A stretch of 64,000 nt of DNA from contig JAGVVL010000002.1 in the NCBI GenBank assembly GCA_018287875.1, forward strand, positions 8,060,001-8,124,000. The letters run 5' to 3'. Shown in pieces: positions 22,286 to 34,190 of the stretch. Position 1 is the stretch's first letter; each line of letters opens with the position of its first letter. Source of the stretch: Nigrospora sphaerica. Lineage: Eukaryota > Ascomycota > Sordariomycetes > Amphisphaeriales > Apiosporaceae. A program made the translations under genes and the position numbers. Below the pieces are notes generated by a model that saw nothing but the letters and a program-made list of their open reading frames with translations, was not told the origin of the DNA and searched no databases.

Positions 22286-24353
22286 GATCGGGGATGCGCG
22301 GAAGGTGGGTGGTATGCGGCGGGATGCAAAGAATGCTATACGGCAGGAAGCAGGAGATGAGTAAGGACACAAAGAAAACCAAGATTCCTGTCACATACTC
22401 TCATCTTTATATGAATGTCGAACATCGTGTGATTGCCGTAAAACTATGGTCCCAGCTGCGTGTATTGCTGACAGCAAGTGGGCTCAAGTTGCTCTCATTC
22501 GTGAGGCCCCCTGTTCACGGCCTGCGTCCATGGACGAGTGGGGGGATCCGATGGCCATGGGCCAGTCGAAGGAATTCGGCTGCGGCTGAACCCACCCAGA
22601 AATCGCGCAGTTGAAAAGACGGCAATCTCTACCCCCCCTGTTAGGCAGCTGAATAACAACCAATGAAACGGGAGTGGGACCTGCATTGGGCCGGAGTAGA
22701 CAACGCAGAAGAACCCATGGAATACGGATGGAAATATACGAAAGGCGCAGGTTACTTGTTTGAGAACCACATGGCCTGTCATTTTCTCCATGCGCAAGTA
22801 GCCAGATGGTGAGGCAATGGCGAGCGTGCAGCTGGCTGCCAGTTGCCCATAGACTTATTATAAACACGTGCGCCGTGGTCAATTCGCCTCAGCACCTATG
22901 GTCGCTAGTCTTCTAGGTCTCTTGCATCTAATACAAGAGCTCCCAATGAACCACACCATTAGTATTTGGCTATGTATTACGACAGTCAATGGCTTAGCCA
23001 CCTCCTTTGTCCTTCTGAACCGACCCATCAAGGCTGTTCCTCTATCCCAAAGTACGTGGATATGTACCTACTTGACGCGGGACCCGCCGACCTGGGCCCA
23101 TGCGCCCCCGCCTTTCCAGGCAGTCAAATAACGATAAATCGCTCTTTCTGGTCGATCCTTCGGCCGTTGTTGAAGGGCCACATTGACCCCCAAAATGGAG
23201 AATTCAATTTAAGTGACTGCTTCGAACACTGCTACTTGAGAGTACACTGCACTCAAGACGTGGTGGAGCACCCTAACAGGCCTGATGAGGCATATCACCT
23301 GGTGCAAAAGAACGCTGCTTTCAGGGTACAGTGGCTCTCGCTACCATCTCCAGAATGGGAAGCTCATTGAGCTGCAACGGAATAATTACCTCACCTCCGC
23401 CTGGAAGCAGGACTGGTCTCATGTTCTCGGTACGGTCTGGGCAATAGGCAGCCGTTTAGGGGCCCGGTGACGGGTTATTCCTCTAACCCTTCATTACAGC
23501 CGCTGGCCGTTCTCCTTCGTACACTTCACGCCCTTGCCCTCTTGTGCACCTCCTTAGATCTTAGCAGCTCCTCCATGCTTGGATCTACTTGAGGCCATTT
23601 CGACGAGCTGGCGAGCCTACCTGAGGGATTCCGGGACGAGCTCGAACTTGCGATACAGGGATGGGGTGTCAGGAGGTTCATGTATTCGAGGCGCGTGGCT
23701 AAGGTGGGTCGAGGGAAGCTGCGCCTTCCCTATCGGGGCGATGCGGTGTCTGGGGGTGGCGGTTGCGGGCAGACCCGGCACGATTCGGCACGACTTGTAC
23801 GGTTTGTGTGGTATGACCCGCTGAACAGGGGTGGGAAGATCATGGGTGGGACATTGAGACGGGGGGCCTATGTAAGGACGCAACCGAAAGGTACCTAAGA
23901 TAGCGTGGATACAGAACCTTCTGCAGAGTAAACTGTACCTGACATTACAAGACCAAGTCTCAGAGGACGTCATGGGAGTACTATCGCTACTACAAGTAGC
24001 TATTCTCAAGCGTGAATGGTCGCCATATTAACACGAATGACAACAAAGGAATCCTCCAGGTACCATAGACTGAGCCCACCTCCTCACTTTCCTTTTTCTA
24101 AATCAACTTTAGTTTTACGATGCTTACTAGTGCGTGAGTTTGGGCTCCGCCCTTCGAACATCAACGGCAAGCCAGTTCTAAATTCTGACGATCTTCTCAT
24201 CCTCTCATTATCTTCTCGACGTGTCTCGTCTCCCTATCACCGTCTCAACACGCCGTTATCGTGCCGCTACTACCTCTACATTAATTCGCCGCCATCTCGA
24301 TATCGTAATACCGCACCATTTGTTATTGTGCCTCACGCCGTCTGTTTATCCTC
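22286..24353. other. Gene-poor stretch before solo LTR
   Basis: Short frames on both strands show no family resemblance. Base composition falls toward AT from about 24000 as the repeat is approached. Confidence 0.4.
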
Positions 24354-24567
24354 TGTCATAGTGTTACGGCATGGGTACATAGGTACAAGGGCATGGGAAT
24401 GCATGGACCACTGGCAGGTGGTACGTACCGCCGCAGGCTGGATATATTCCTGCCAAACAGTGACTGAGAGGAGCCTGTTCCTCTTCTTTTCCTCTTCACC
24501 TGTTGTTTTCGCATCTCAATAGAACCTTCAGGGCATCAACAGATCCCTTGATCCTTGAACCGTGACA
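24354..24567 (+). repeat. Solo LTR of a retrotransposon (family shared with 37-39 kb)
   Basis: The 214-bp sequence starts TGTCATAGTG and ends CCGTGACA, so its ends are TG...CA. The same sequence recurs in reverse orientation at 37281-37460 and 37462-37690, and in forward orientation at 39419-39603. A polypurine tract and integrase relics precede the last copy, which identifies the repeat as an LTR. No internal element adjoins this copy that I could recognise. Confidence 0.8.
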
Positions 24568-25010
24568 CTTAGAGTTAAAATTATAACTAGCTTGAAAGCT
24601 ATCCGCCTTCATCGCCGATGTTAAGGCCATACATCTACTTAATTGTTAACCGGAGAGCGCCCTCGACTTTATCGAGCCCGATTACACGTTCCACGCGGCT
24701 TTAGTAGACTGTTATAAGTTATGCTATGACCGCTTCAAGTCTTATAAGCTAGTGAGTATTCTCCGTTTTGACAAGCGATTGCGGAACTGGAGAAAGCCTG
24801 AAGCAAGGTTGAAGTGCGAAACAGAGTACCAGAATAGCGAAGGACTTGGGAAGCAGAAATAAACACGAACAATGACTCCCATCACTAGCGAAACAGAAAT
24901 AAAAAGCGTAGAAAAATCCATCAGACCATGTCTCTCTCCTCTTTCTCCTTCCGCCGCGCGACTGAGTAGAAGCGGCGGAAGATTAACAACCCGATGAAGA
25001 CCAGCATCAT
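24568..25010. other. AT-rich DNA between LTR and CorA-like relic
   Basis: From 24570 to about 24760 the sequence is AT-rich and TA-rich, like RIP-altered DNA. A translated trace with many conserved-looking residues is present but stop-interrupted. I cannot name it. Confidence 0.3.
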
Positions 25011-26832
25011 CTACCAATACCTGGATATCAGGGCTGATCTCAGGAATGCGGTCACCTTTCCCCACTTCTTCTGGAGATGGCTTACCAAAGGAATGGCCGT
25101 GATGAACCACCTGGCACTTGCGATCAGCATTACCAGTAGTCGTACGCGCGGATCTACTACAGGAGCTCTCTCTTACCACTTGATAGAAGGATTGTCGGCG
25201 AAGAGGTCAACATTCATGCCAAAGACGCCGGTGATGAAGATTAGGGGCAGAAAGATGAAGGTGATCCAGCTTAGTCGCCAAAGGCTCTCGTTCAGCATTA
25301 GGGACTGGCGCGCGTCCTTGATGGCGACACGCTTGTAGACCTAAAGAGAGTAGGAAGATGTGTTAGAACCTTACTATAAGATACCAAGGTAGCATAGGAT
25401 AACAAGGTACCATATCAAGCATGTTTGCTGTCGGGTTGGTGAGGTCTTGTGTCATCTGCGTTTTGTTTTTGTCCAAGAAACCAAGCATTTTGTTATGAAG
25501 TGCAAGCCCCAGATATTCCGAAGAAATTCCGTTATGACCAAACAACTCAGGCATCTCACGGAGGAGTTCATTGGAACTTTCCGTAAGCTGGGTGTGAATT
25601 GATAGCAATTGGTCGAATTTATGCCAGTATTTCAAGTACCGCCATAGTTCATCTCCCCACTTCACATTGTCGGGGTCGTTATAAACATGCTTCTCCTATT
25701 CTTGTTAGCAATACTTACTATTAGATTTCTTATTTTAAAGAGACAACTTACAAGATCCGAGAATGCTGTGTGAGAGATTTCGATGGTAACAGACCAGTTT
25801 TGCTCGATAGCTTCAAACAACTTTTGCGCAGTCCTAAACATTGGCGCATCGATATCGGAGTTCGGGTGCACCTTAATATCAAAAGGCGGTGCCGCATTTG
25901 TTAAGCAGCTTGGGAGCTTTTCGAAAATAAGAATTGTGTCCTAAGTCCCCACGATACCGAGCTTGTGAAGACAGATGTCGAAGGTTCCAGGGTCTTTGTC
26001 CTCATCCCGGTTGAGGCGCAGGTCCCCAAGATGCGCCTCGCATGAACATCGGCGCATTATATCGGCTCGCTTTTCGTGGAGCCTGAAGTAGTCGAAGCCG
26101 AGTAATACTCCCATGGTTCTGGAGTTAGAAGGGTATTGACAGATTCCTTCGTGCGGGGTAGCTGCCAGCATAGGCGACTGAACCCATTGGGCGAATGTGT
26201 CAGACCATTCGGCGTATATCTCCAATTCTATAGCGTCGGAAGGAAAGGATGCTTTCCAGATGCCCACTGCCCATGGTGCATTCCGTGCATAGCTGTTATG
26301 AGCCCTTTAAGCAAATATACCAAACCATAGTGTTATTTTTGAGTGGGCTTTTACTTACATCAGTCGAAATGTTCCACCTCTCGGCAACTAATCCAGTTAA
26401 ATTTGGGTTACATCAACTTATTATCACTTGCTGGCTTACTGACCTGATCGAGTAACCTTCGATGAGAATCGCTCCACCACAGATGAGAATCGCTCTTGTA
26501 TGCGTTTAGTAGATGCGTCGGATAAAGAAACTTCAGTACTGTTGGCCCTTTGCTGCCCATAGATTACGTACCGGTTGAGTTGTACCCCCTAGGTAGCCCA
26601 CAGTTAGTGACGGCAATAGGTTTTCAAGGTGGTTTGACTCGCTGAGATGCCAATTTCCATCCACATAACCATAGTCAAAAATCGTGACGGCTCCAATACG
26701 GTTGCAACTGTTGAGCTCGATGCTATCCCCTAGATTTGTTTCCCTTCTTTTTGTTAGCGACAGATATTCGACCCCAAGCGGTACTCTGGGTTGGCATACA
26801 TCGCGGAAATTGGGGTTTTGTGACGAAGTCAT
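25011..26832 (-). pseudogene. CorA-like Mg2+ transporter-domain protein, interrupted by a stop
   Basis: The exons read in one consistent phase. A probable first exon spans 26832 to about 26565, followed by a 29-nt exon near 26398-26370. Further exons are about 26298-25751, 25688-25410, 25341-25201 and a last one ending at 25011. The C-terminal part has two membrane segments with the CorA signature GMN between them (LSWITFIFLPLIFITGVFGMN, then a WWFITAIPL segment), preceded by a helical coiled region as in fungal CorA-like proteins. Within the third main exon an in-frame TAG (25943-25941) interrupts an otherwise continuous frame. No intron of plausible size removes it. The change fits CAG to TAG. 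Function is probably lost unless the stop is an assembly error. The N-terminal exon is the least certain part. Confidence 0.65.
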
Positions 26833-28458
26833 GTGCTGAGTACGAACTGGCGTTTCGAGACAAATATCTTAGAAACAGAATTTGGAATTCAGGCCCCATG
26901 CAGAGATTGGTGCTCAACAGGTAAGCAGGCGAATTTGAAGCCGCTAGGGCTAGGAGATGGGTCGTTCAGCGCCTCTTATATACTATACGTACTGGGCTGT
27001 GCAGTACCACTCATTCAAGGTCACGTCTGGCTGCCACACCACCAGATAACATGGAGTCAGATGATAGGCTGGCAAAAGCACACGAGACACAAATTGCTTC
27101 TTCGGTCGTACAATAAGTTTTCTCACAGCTCCGCCTCCACTAACCTTTCTGGGGCCAGGCGAGGGGATCAATCAAGTCCGGTTCAGGTTGGGCATTTCAG
27201 TACAGCCAGAGAGCTACGGTTGGTTAACCCACTACTAGGCACTGCATCATGCAAAATTTAGGCTGAAAAAAATGACCACACACAGCCACCACTGTTCGAG
27301 GCGCATGGTCGAAAGCGGGCTGCAAGGTGCAGCGGACCTTTGCACGCCACGTCACTAATGCTATAGCTTAGGCTTCCATTGAGTTGGGAGCCTTGCGGTC
27401 CGGTAAGGAGCACGATGTCGCCGACCCCGCGCCGACCGCATGAGTTTCACATTCCATATGCAACCTTCTGGTAACGGGGCGTGGGCGGTCGTCGAATGTG
27501 TGCCTAACGTAGTTGTTGACATGGTTGAGGGGCCTGGCGACGACGACGACGATGTCCCGACGAGGCAGGCGGAATTTGCCAGAGTTGAATAGCCACGTTA
27601 ATGCAGTCTGTCATAGGGACTCCGGGGTTGGGGAGTTTGGGGATAGATGGTGTGAAGAAAAGGTGTTCAGGCAATGTACCGCCCCGAAGCTGGAAACGCA
27701 GTGCGGCGATACGGCCGGGTTTCACTGCACGAACTTGGCGTGGCTGATGCCGTATCGGAACTCCAGAACGCCGCAGTCATCATTGTTTGGTTCTGCGGGT
27801 TGGCGTGTACGGGAGAGTCAGGGCGGGCGGTCCCGTAGGCCCCGGCCTGGTCGAAGTCGAAGCCTACGTCGTCTTGGTGGCGGACGGAGCACGGATCGGA
27901 TGCCCGCTCGGGGACCCGGGCGCCTCGGCTCGGGCTCAACAGCAACGCGACGCCGCGTGGGCGCTCGTTGCACTGCCGTCCCTCCCAGAAGGCTCCTGAA
28001 GCGGAATGTAAAATGCTGCCGTGAAAAGTCGAGAACGTCATGGGTCCCTGCAAAATACCGTGCCCTGTGCGACAGAAGGACTGTCATACGGCTGACTGTT
28101 GTCGTGGGGGCGGGCAGCAAATCGGGACAGTTCCATAATAGTGACCGTGACAGGGTGCCAACACCTAGAAGGCATTGCGTCGGATTTATCGACTGGCAAA
28201 CGTGGAGAACCAACAACACCACCCATGGTGATGGTATTGACGGTTATGCTGGCATGGAGATGCCGTCATGTCGTAACACAGGAGGGGGTTGGAGCTGGGT
28301 TTGGAGAATATTTGAAGATGACTTCGCACCGGCCTCGTCCATCATCTCTTCCAGCTCAAGCTTCTGTATCGTTTGGACAGCATCAACAGTGCCGCATGTT
28401 CCAACCGCTCCACTACACACCTACCACTCGACCTACCTACACACCCGCTCGGCCCAAG
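26833..28458. other. Gene-poor stretch
   Basis: No gene is supported here. A 323-residue plus-strand frame at 27513-28484 is Arg-rich, lacks domain resemblance and crosses other open frames. Positions 28380-28458 look like a pyrimidine- and CA-rich 5' leader for the following small gene. Confidence 0.35.
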
Positions 28459-28749
28459 ATGTCTGCGAACAGCGACCCCGGTAACTTCGCCACCGGTACC
28501 GCCCTATGTCCTCGTCTTTACGAAATTCCCATGTTGACATCATCCAGCCCCAAGGAGGAGGTGCAGAACATCGCGTCCATGGGTGATCAGCAGTGCACTG
28601 CCAACATCGAAGCCGAGGAGGAATCAGAACACCCCCCACCCCGGCAGCTTTGCCAACCGGTAAGGGAAGAATGTCTTCTTATTGAACCAGAGCCTGTTGG
28701 TGCAAGTTCCGCCTTGCGTGGCCACCTCTGGATCCCGCCGCTGAAGTGA
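28459..28749 (+). pseudogene. CON-10/KGG-type stress protein relic
   Basis: The start MSANSDPGNFA, then SPKEEVQNIASMG, resemble the repeating PGNFANRPKEEVxxIASKGG unit of small hydrophilic CON-10-like conidiation/stress proteins. About 50 bp between the two halves has a good intron shape (GTACCG donor, TTGACAT branch, ATCCAG acceptor). Removing it, however, throws the KEEVQ half out of frame. Further on, a second unit half (HPGSFANR) appears in a different frame near 28640. The glycine-rich KGG cores are degraded. I read this as a decayed copy with frameshifts; a functional variant is unlikely but possible. Confidence 0.35.
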
Positions 28750-29755
28750 CGGGATGGATGTCTTGCAACCGCCTCAACTGCACTCTGTGCACATGGGGAA
28801 ATTGGATCCTCCCTCATCAAGGTATAACCGGAGGCCCCGTGACACTCGCATTTGACCAGGCATCCTCTGCCAGGCATCCATCGAGCCGGGCAACTGCTAA
28901 GGCGTGTGCTCAACCTGCCCACCGGGCGTCATCATTCCACCATTTGATCCTCTATTTCAATTGCGTCTCATAGCGTGATGCATTCTACCGGATCGTTGGG
29001 GATCTGGTGACTCTCAAACCCCTTGGGTTCGCTTTTTCACCGTTTCAGCGTCTTGCCTGTTCTCACAGGCTACCGCGGATATGACATAGGAAGCATCCTC
29101 AAATCCGCCCTGCTGGCTTTTCCAGTCCAGGCAGGGTTTTTAGGAGCCTCGGCCCAGGTCAATGAGCAGGCTGCGCTCTCTACGGCCCAGCCCACGCGCT
29201 ATGAAACCGAGCTGGTCGTGAGTGCCGCTCGGGAATGTCGGCCGCCTCTTCCCCGCTGAAACGCGGCATAGGACGATATGAATCTGGTGCCCTGGGGCCC
29301 GGTGGTACCGGCCACTCTCGTGACGCCACCGCAGACGTCCCAGCTGTTCGTCAACATGCTATCGGAGCCGCTGTTCGTGCCGCAGATCGGAATGGACGAC
29401 GAGAAGGGTACCCCAACGTTCCGCACTTCGCCCCCGCCCGAGGCATTAGGCGCTGGCGCCTCTATAGGGAGGACTTCCAACCATGTTATAGAAGATTGCT
29501 CCCACTGCAAAAGTACTAGTGATATTTGTGCATTGAATTGGGTTCACATCCATAGTCACGACTTTCTAGGCCACCTTGATAATATAGCTTGATTTTACAC
29601 TGCCTTTTGGGGCATACGACTCCAACCGCGCGCGCCGTCTCCAAGAGACGCCATTCAACATTATGTAAGTACATATAAGAAGACCGCTGACCCCTTAATA
29701 TTACACAGCCCACCCGGCTGCGGTCTTGGGCAGCCAGTAGGCAGTAGGTAAGTCT
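28750..29755. other. Gene-poor stretch
   Basis: Two plus-strand frames (29023-29259 and 29278-29592) could be pieces of one unrecognised decayed protein, but no start, splice pattern or domain supports this. From about 29600 the sequence is the 3' flank of the next minus-strand gene. Confidence 0.3.
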
Positions 29756-30738
29756 TTAATCGATTCTCTTGGAGATGCCCCAGCCGTTGCCGACACCCTT
29801 GCCGTTGAGGCCGTAGCCCAGCGGGGTGGCGCCGCCGAGGCCGCGGCCCTTGAGGCGCTTGGGCAGGACAATGCCGAAGAAGTAGACGGCGCTGATGACG
29901 ACGCCGGCGGCGAAGGAGACGAGGGCGTAGAAGACGGTGCTCGCGTAGACGTGGCCGCCCATGCCGGCCCACTCGACCTTGCCCTCGGTGCGCGGCAGGG
30001 CCGGCGTGGGGAACCAGCGGACGCTGAAGCTGAGCGGCAGGGGGTCGCCGATGATGAGGCGGCGCGTGGCGGCGCCGGCCATGTGGCTCAGCGGGCTCGT
30101 GCTGTAGGCGGCGCCCGAGTCGAGCACGCCGCTGTCGTGCGGGTGCAGGTGGTGCTTGGGCGTCGAGTGCAGCAGCACGTTGAGGTGCGTGCTGATGTGC
30201 ATGTGGCTCTCCTGCAGCGTGCCGGCGAGGGCGAAGACGAGCGGTATGTACTCGGGCCGCCACGGCGCCTCGCCCACCGCCTCGACGTGCGGCGCCGGCC
30301 GCGCCGGCAGCCGGCACGCCAGCGGCGCGTCGCTGTGCACATAGAACTCGAGCAGGTGGAAGAAAGGGTCGTCGACCATGGGGATCGTGCAGTTCACCTC
30401 GGCCTCGGTGCCGTAATGGAATTCGAGCGGCTTCGACGTCTCGTTGCACACCGGGAACGGGATCCACTCGATCTCGTTGTGCGCGTCCTGGATGTGCTCG
30501 CCCGTCTCGCTGGGAGAGGGTAAAGAAGAAGACGGTCAGCCGACGAGGCCCATAGAAGAGGAACACGCGGGAGGAGGCGATCGGCTTACATGCTCCGGTT
30601 CATGCACTCGACGGGGATGGGCGCGCCGTAGTGATACGAGGGCAGCGACCCCTCGCGCACGTTGGCCGTCGCCGGGCGCGCGAGCGACAGCAACAGAGCG
30701 CCGACGAGCGGCAGCGCCCGGGCGAGGAAGGACGGCAT
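29756..30738 (-). CDS. Type I membrane protein of unknown function
   Basis: Two exons, 30738-30590 and 30509-29756, are joined across an 80-bp intron (GTAAGC donor, CCCAG acceptor) to give 300 residues. A signal peptide (LVGALLLSLARPATA) precedes a luminal/extracellular region with conserved-looking Cys and sequons: YGAPIPVECMNRS before the splice, then FPVCNETSKPLEFHYG and EVNCTIP. A single membrane segment lies near the C-terminus (TVFYALVSFAAGVVISAVYF), followed by a short basic, glycine-rich cytosolic tail ending KRID. The pattern of ordered exon phase, signal peptide and anchor makes this a real gene. Size and topology are comparable to ER accessory glycoproteins, but I do not recognise the family and assign no function. 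Confidence 0.75.
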
Positions 30739-32193
30739 GCTGGTGATGGTGCTAACGGCCGCTTGCTAGGGGGTACGAGAGCAGCTGCACATGGTGGGGT
30801 GCGCAGCGGAGGAAATGGTTCCGATGGGGGCCGGTTCGCGATCGGTTGTCGTCGTCGTCGTTGCTCTTCAGCTGTGGAAATGACAGCACCATCAGTTGGA
30901 AAAGCGACGGCGGCACGCAAGGCTGAATAAAGGGGTCTCCACCCCATTGCAACACTTGTCTACTTTCCCTTCGGGTCATGGGGGCGGCTGTGTTCGGAAC
31001 TTCAGCGCTTCGGGGCGCTAAACCGCCCAGGGCTAAGCCTGAGCGTACAGGGCTGATCTCCCGCTGGAACACCCCTTCACGGGACCCCACAAGCCGAGCA
31101 GCCCGTTCCCAATGGATGCGCATGTTGATTCAGGTACCTGTGTAAATCTCGTCCTTTAAACACCCAGGGTGGATATACGTTACACCCACCAGTACCCCAT
31201 GGGATGATGTATTTACATGCGAGGTGTCTGGGCTTCTGATGGGCGCGGGAGGGTTGACTTTGATGGTCATCGTTATCACCGGATGAACGCCTGGTTCTTG
31301 TTGTCAGGCACGTTTGTCCTCCGTACTGAGCGCCGCGGCGCGCGCTTTGCCATAGAAGGCAGTCTTGCTCCCCGACCTTTCGTGCTTACCTTCGTCATCT
31401 GCCTACGCCCCACTACTGCATTACACTACAGCGTCTTCAAGCATAGCAGCTACGGTCTGGGGTGACGTGTGAGTCGAAAGCACATGATATCGCCATCAGC
31501 TGATGACAGTGTGGCCAGGTAGGTGTCGGGACGATATTTTCTTGTTGGGTACTGAATTGAGGCAGCGGGACGGGACGACAGTAACACCGTCTGAGGAACA
31601 ACATGTGTCGGAAATTACACAAAGTCGCCATTCGCCTCTCATGGTATAGCGGACTGTTCCGTTCTGCTATTGTGCACCCCCGGATAATAACTGGCACAGG
31701 GCCAGCTTTCCAGTTAGGTCTTCAGCTTGATGTAGGACGAGTCCTGCTGAGACCAGCGCGCATCCCCATGCTGTGTGATCAACCGCGGCCTCGACGGGCT
31801 GCTGGCTGCACCACTGCGGTATCGGTATGGCCACGCGCGATGAGCGACAGAAGAAATTGCCTTCGTGGCGGTCCTTAGAAAAGCCCAAGATGGAATGCTT
31901 CTATTCACTCTGCGGGAAAATACGGTGTCAGGGTGGCAATTTCGCGATAGACCTAGTAGTCAAATAACGCCGGAAAGACCCGAACTGGCCAGAGGCAGTA
32001 GTTGCACAGGTGTCAGACGGGGGAATCAGGCCCGTGCTCTTGCTACATAAAATGGCCAATACTCGCCTCGTCCTAATGACGGAATCCGTTACACATATGA
32101 ACGGCTCGTAAAGATCTGTTAATACTCCTGCTGCTAGAAATTTTCGTCAAGGCGCCGCAGCCATTTATCTTCACAGTACCTCAAGATAAGTAA
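30739..32193. other. Intergenic, divergent promoters
   Basis: This region separates divergently transcribed genes (30738 minus, 32194 plus). No coding or RNA feature is supported. Confidence 0.4.
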
Positions 32194-33109
32194 ATGGTTC
32201 CCCCCACCGGCGGCTCTTGGGCGGTCACCGCAACAGCAGCCACCGCCGCGGCTGGTCTCGCGGTCCTCGCAATAGCGCATTCCCGGGGCACGCCGTTCTA
32301 TCACCACGCCCAGCGCGGGCCGCCTGTTCCGGGCCATGCCGAGTCATTCTCGGCGACGGCCGTAAGCCACCAAAGACAAGCGCTCTGCCGCGGCGACAGC
32401 TACTCGACGACCATCCCACTCCGCCGCCTGCGGCCCGGCGTCACGGAGGGCGAGATCCTTGCCCGCTTCATCCGCGGCTTCTTCGGCGGGCCCGCCTTCA
32501 TGCCCGAGAGGTACTTCTTCGCCGTTTCGGGCTGGGAAGTCACAGACGTCGACGGTACGAACCCCGCTATTTGGTCTTTGTGCCTCGGATGAATCGCTGA
32601 CGCCAGTCGTGATTTGCTTGCTAGCCATCAAAAAGGCTACGGCTCATGCGTTCCACGAATCAAAGCATGATTTCGTGATTACGCAGGTAAAAACTAGCTC
32701 GTTTCTGGAGAGCGAGACGGTGCCCCACGTTGGGTCGCTCCTTTTCGGAAACTTTCTCGTCTTGGACAGCCAGATCCGTGCGCCGTCGCCGCTGGAGCGT
32801 CCGCCGCAGTCTGTGCCGGCTGGAGAGGGAGACACGGTCAGCTACGTCGACCTCGTCTACGGCGGAGGGCAGCGTTCCCCAATATCGGGCTCGCACCGGT
32901 TCCAGATTATGCGCCGCGGCGACGAAGAAGTCGTCAACATTACGTTTTCGGCCGTCACGGACCTGGTCGGGAACGGCTGGCGCAACGAATGCCTTTTCGC
33001 TTTCCACGCGCTCTACTCGCGTCTGCTCTTCTCCGATGCCGTCCGGCGTGTCCTAGACGCCGAGTCTTGGACTGACCCTGCCACTCGTCGTTTTGTCTGC
33101 CGGCATTGA
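32194..33109 (+). CDS. Fungal protein of unknown function with N-terminal hydrophobic segment
   Basis: Two exons, 32194-32554 and 32625-33109, join across a 70-bp intron (GTACGA donor, GCTGAC branch, GCTAG acceptor) to give 281 residues. An N-terminal hydrophobic stretch (VTATAATAAAGLAVLAIAHS) could be a signal anchor. The remainder is globular, with RFIRGFFGGPAFMPERYF, VGSLLFGNFLVLDSQIR and YVDLVYG segments, then HRFQIMRRGDEEVVNITFS and a helical end containing WRNECLFAFHALYSRLLF. This pattern recurs in uncharacterised fungal proteins from memory of the family style, but I cannot name it. The frame has no lesions, unlike its neighbours. Confidence 0.7.
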
Positions 33110-33665
33110 TTGACGCTCCACTCTTGGAAGAAAGCCGAACTGCGTTGAGCTTGCTTACTCCTGCGAGGCATGTGGCATATTGCATATCCCTGGCCGATTG
33201 TGGAAGCGGACGCAAACGCAGACGCAATGGCCATTTGTGGAAAAAGGATGCCCTTGCATTTTTCCTGTTTCTTCTTTCCGTGACTCATACATGCTGTTTC
33301 CTACGTAACCAGCCTCCCATGGCGGCTTGATTGGCGATTTCGCTGAGCGAATGGCAGTGCAAGAACCATACTTATGCCGCATGGTGCCGATGTCAAGACA
33401 TCAAGTCACTGACATGATTTATCTTGGGCTAATCAAGCCAAACGGCAATGCTCCCAGCATTCAGGAGAACCACATGCGGCTGGAAGCAAGTACGCAATAA
33501 ACCACAACCCAAGCTCCCTTTCTATCTTTTATGGAAGGCGGAGGCTCTCTATGGAGGAACGTGGCTGAACCCAACAAATACTGAACTCCTGGCTGTAAGC
33601 ACACAATAATCCAGCAAGGACCCAAACTCTAATCCCGCGCACCCCAGTGCCTCAAAACTACCTCG
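33110..33665. other. Intergenic, convergent gene ends
   Basis: No supported feature. Confidence 0.4.
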
Positions 33666-34190
33666 TCACCAGTACAGTAGGGAAGTGACTAGCAGGATCC
33701 AAAGGCTGGCGCGAGGCCCGGTAGGGGAAGCAGAGACGGCGCTGCTCTTGAGGCGCAGGCGGTAGACGGCGGGGCGGGGGTCCCCGTTGGCGACGAGGCA
33801 GTCGGCGAAGGCGGTACCGAGGGCGGACTCGGTGGGGTTGTCGGACCGGTTTGCGTAGAGTTGGGACGGCAGCTCGCACCAGACGTAACAGTCCTGAGTA
33901 ACTTCGAGGGGTAGCGGGTAGCAGCAGGCCGCCATGGCCGTGTCGTTGACCGGCCCCGGCATCACAAAGTAGGGCACATCGACCGGCACCACGACCCGCG
34001 CCGGCATCCGGCTGCTCTCGCACACGGTGCCGTTCGCCCCCGTGAAGGTCTCCACGCCATCACGGATTGGGCCCATTGTGGCAGCTGTCGTTCCACCCCC
34101 CGCGCTGGCAGCAGGAGAGGGCGATCAGCGAGGCGACCCGGGGAAATGTGGTGGCGTAGTAAGTGTCCGTGGGCGTATATGCATACGTGT
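33666..34190 (-). pseudogene. Small secreted cysteine-rich, GPI-anchor-like protein with a frameshift
   Basis: A 136-residue frame (34076-33666) carries Cys-containing blocks (TVCESSRMP, ACCYPLP, CYVWCELP, ADCLVANG), N-glycosylation sequons and a hydrophobic C-terminus (ASLWILLVTSLLYW) suited to GPI attachment. Upstream, in a frame shifted by one base, a matching start is visible: a hydrophobic run VASLIALSCCQRGGWNDSC, then HNGPNP and a stop at 34062-34060. The two parts read as one protein if one base near 34062-34067 is extra. No intron explains the shift. The true start and signal peptide exon are not resolved, so the upstream boundary is approximate. Confidence 0.45.

Noticed and set aside
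25141..25200. Stop codon at the end of the CorA GMN exon
   Set aside because: A GTAAGA donor and a CCAG acceptor remove it and continue the second membrane segment, so it is intronic; the real lesion is the TAG at 25943-25941.
27513..28484. 323-residue plus-strand open frame
   Set aside because: It is Arg-rich with no domain resemblance, conflicts with other open frames, and runs into the leader of the KGG-like relic; probably a chance frame in GC-rich DNA.
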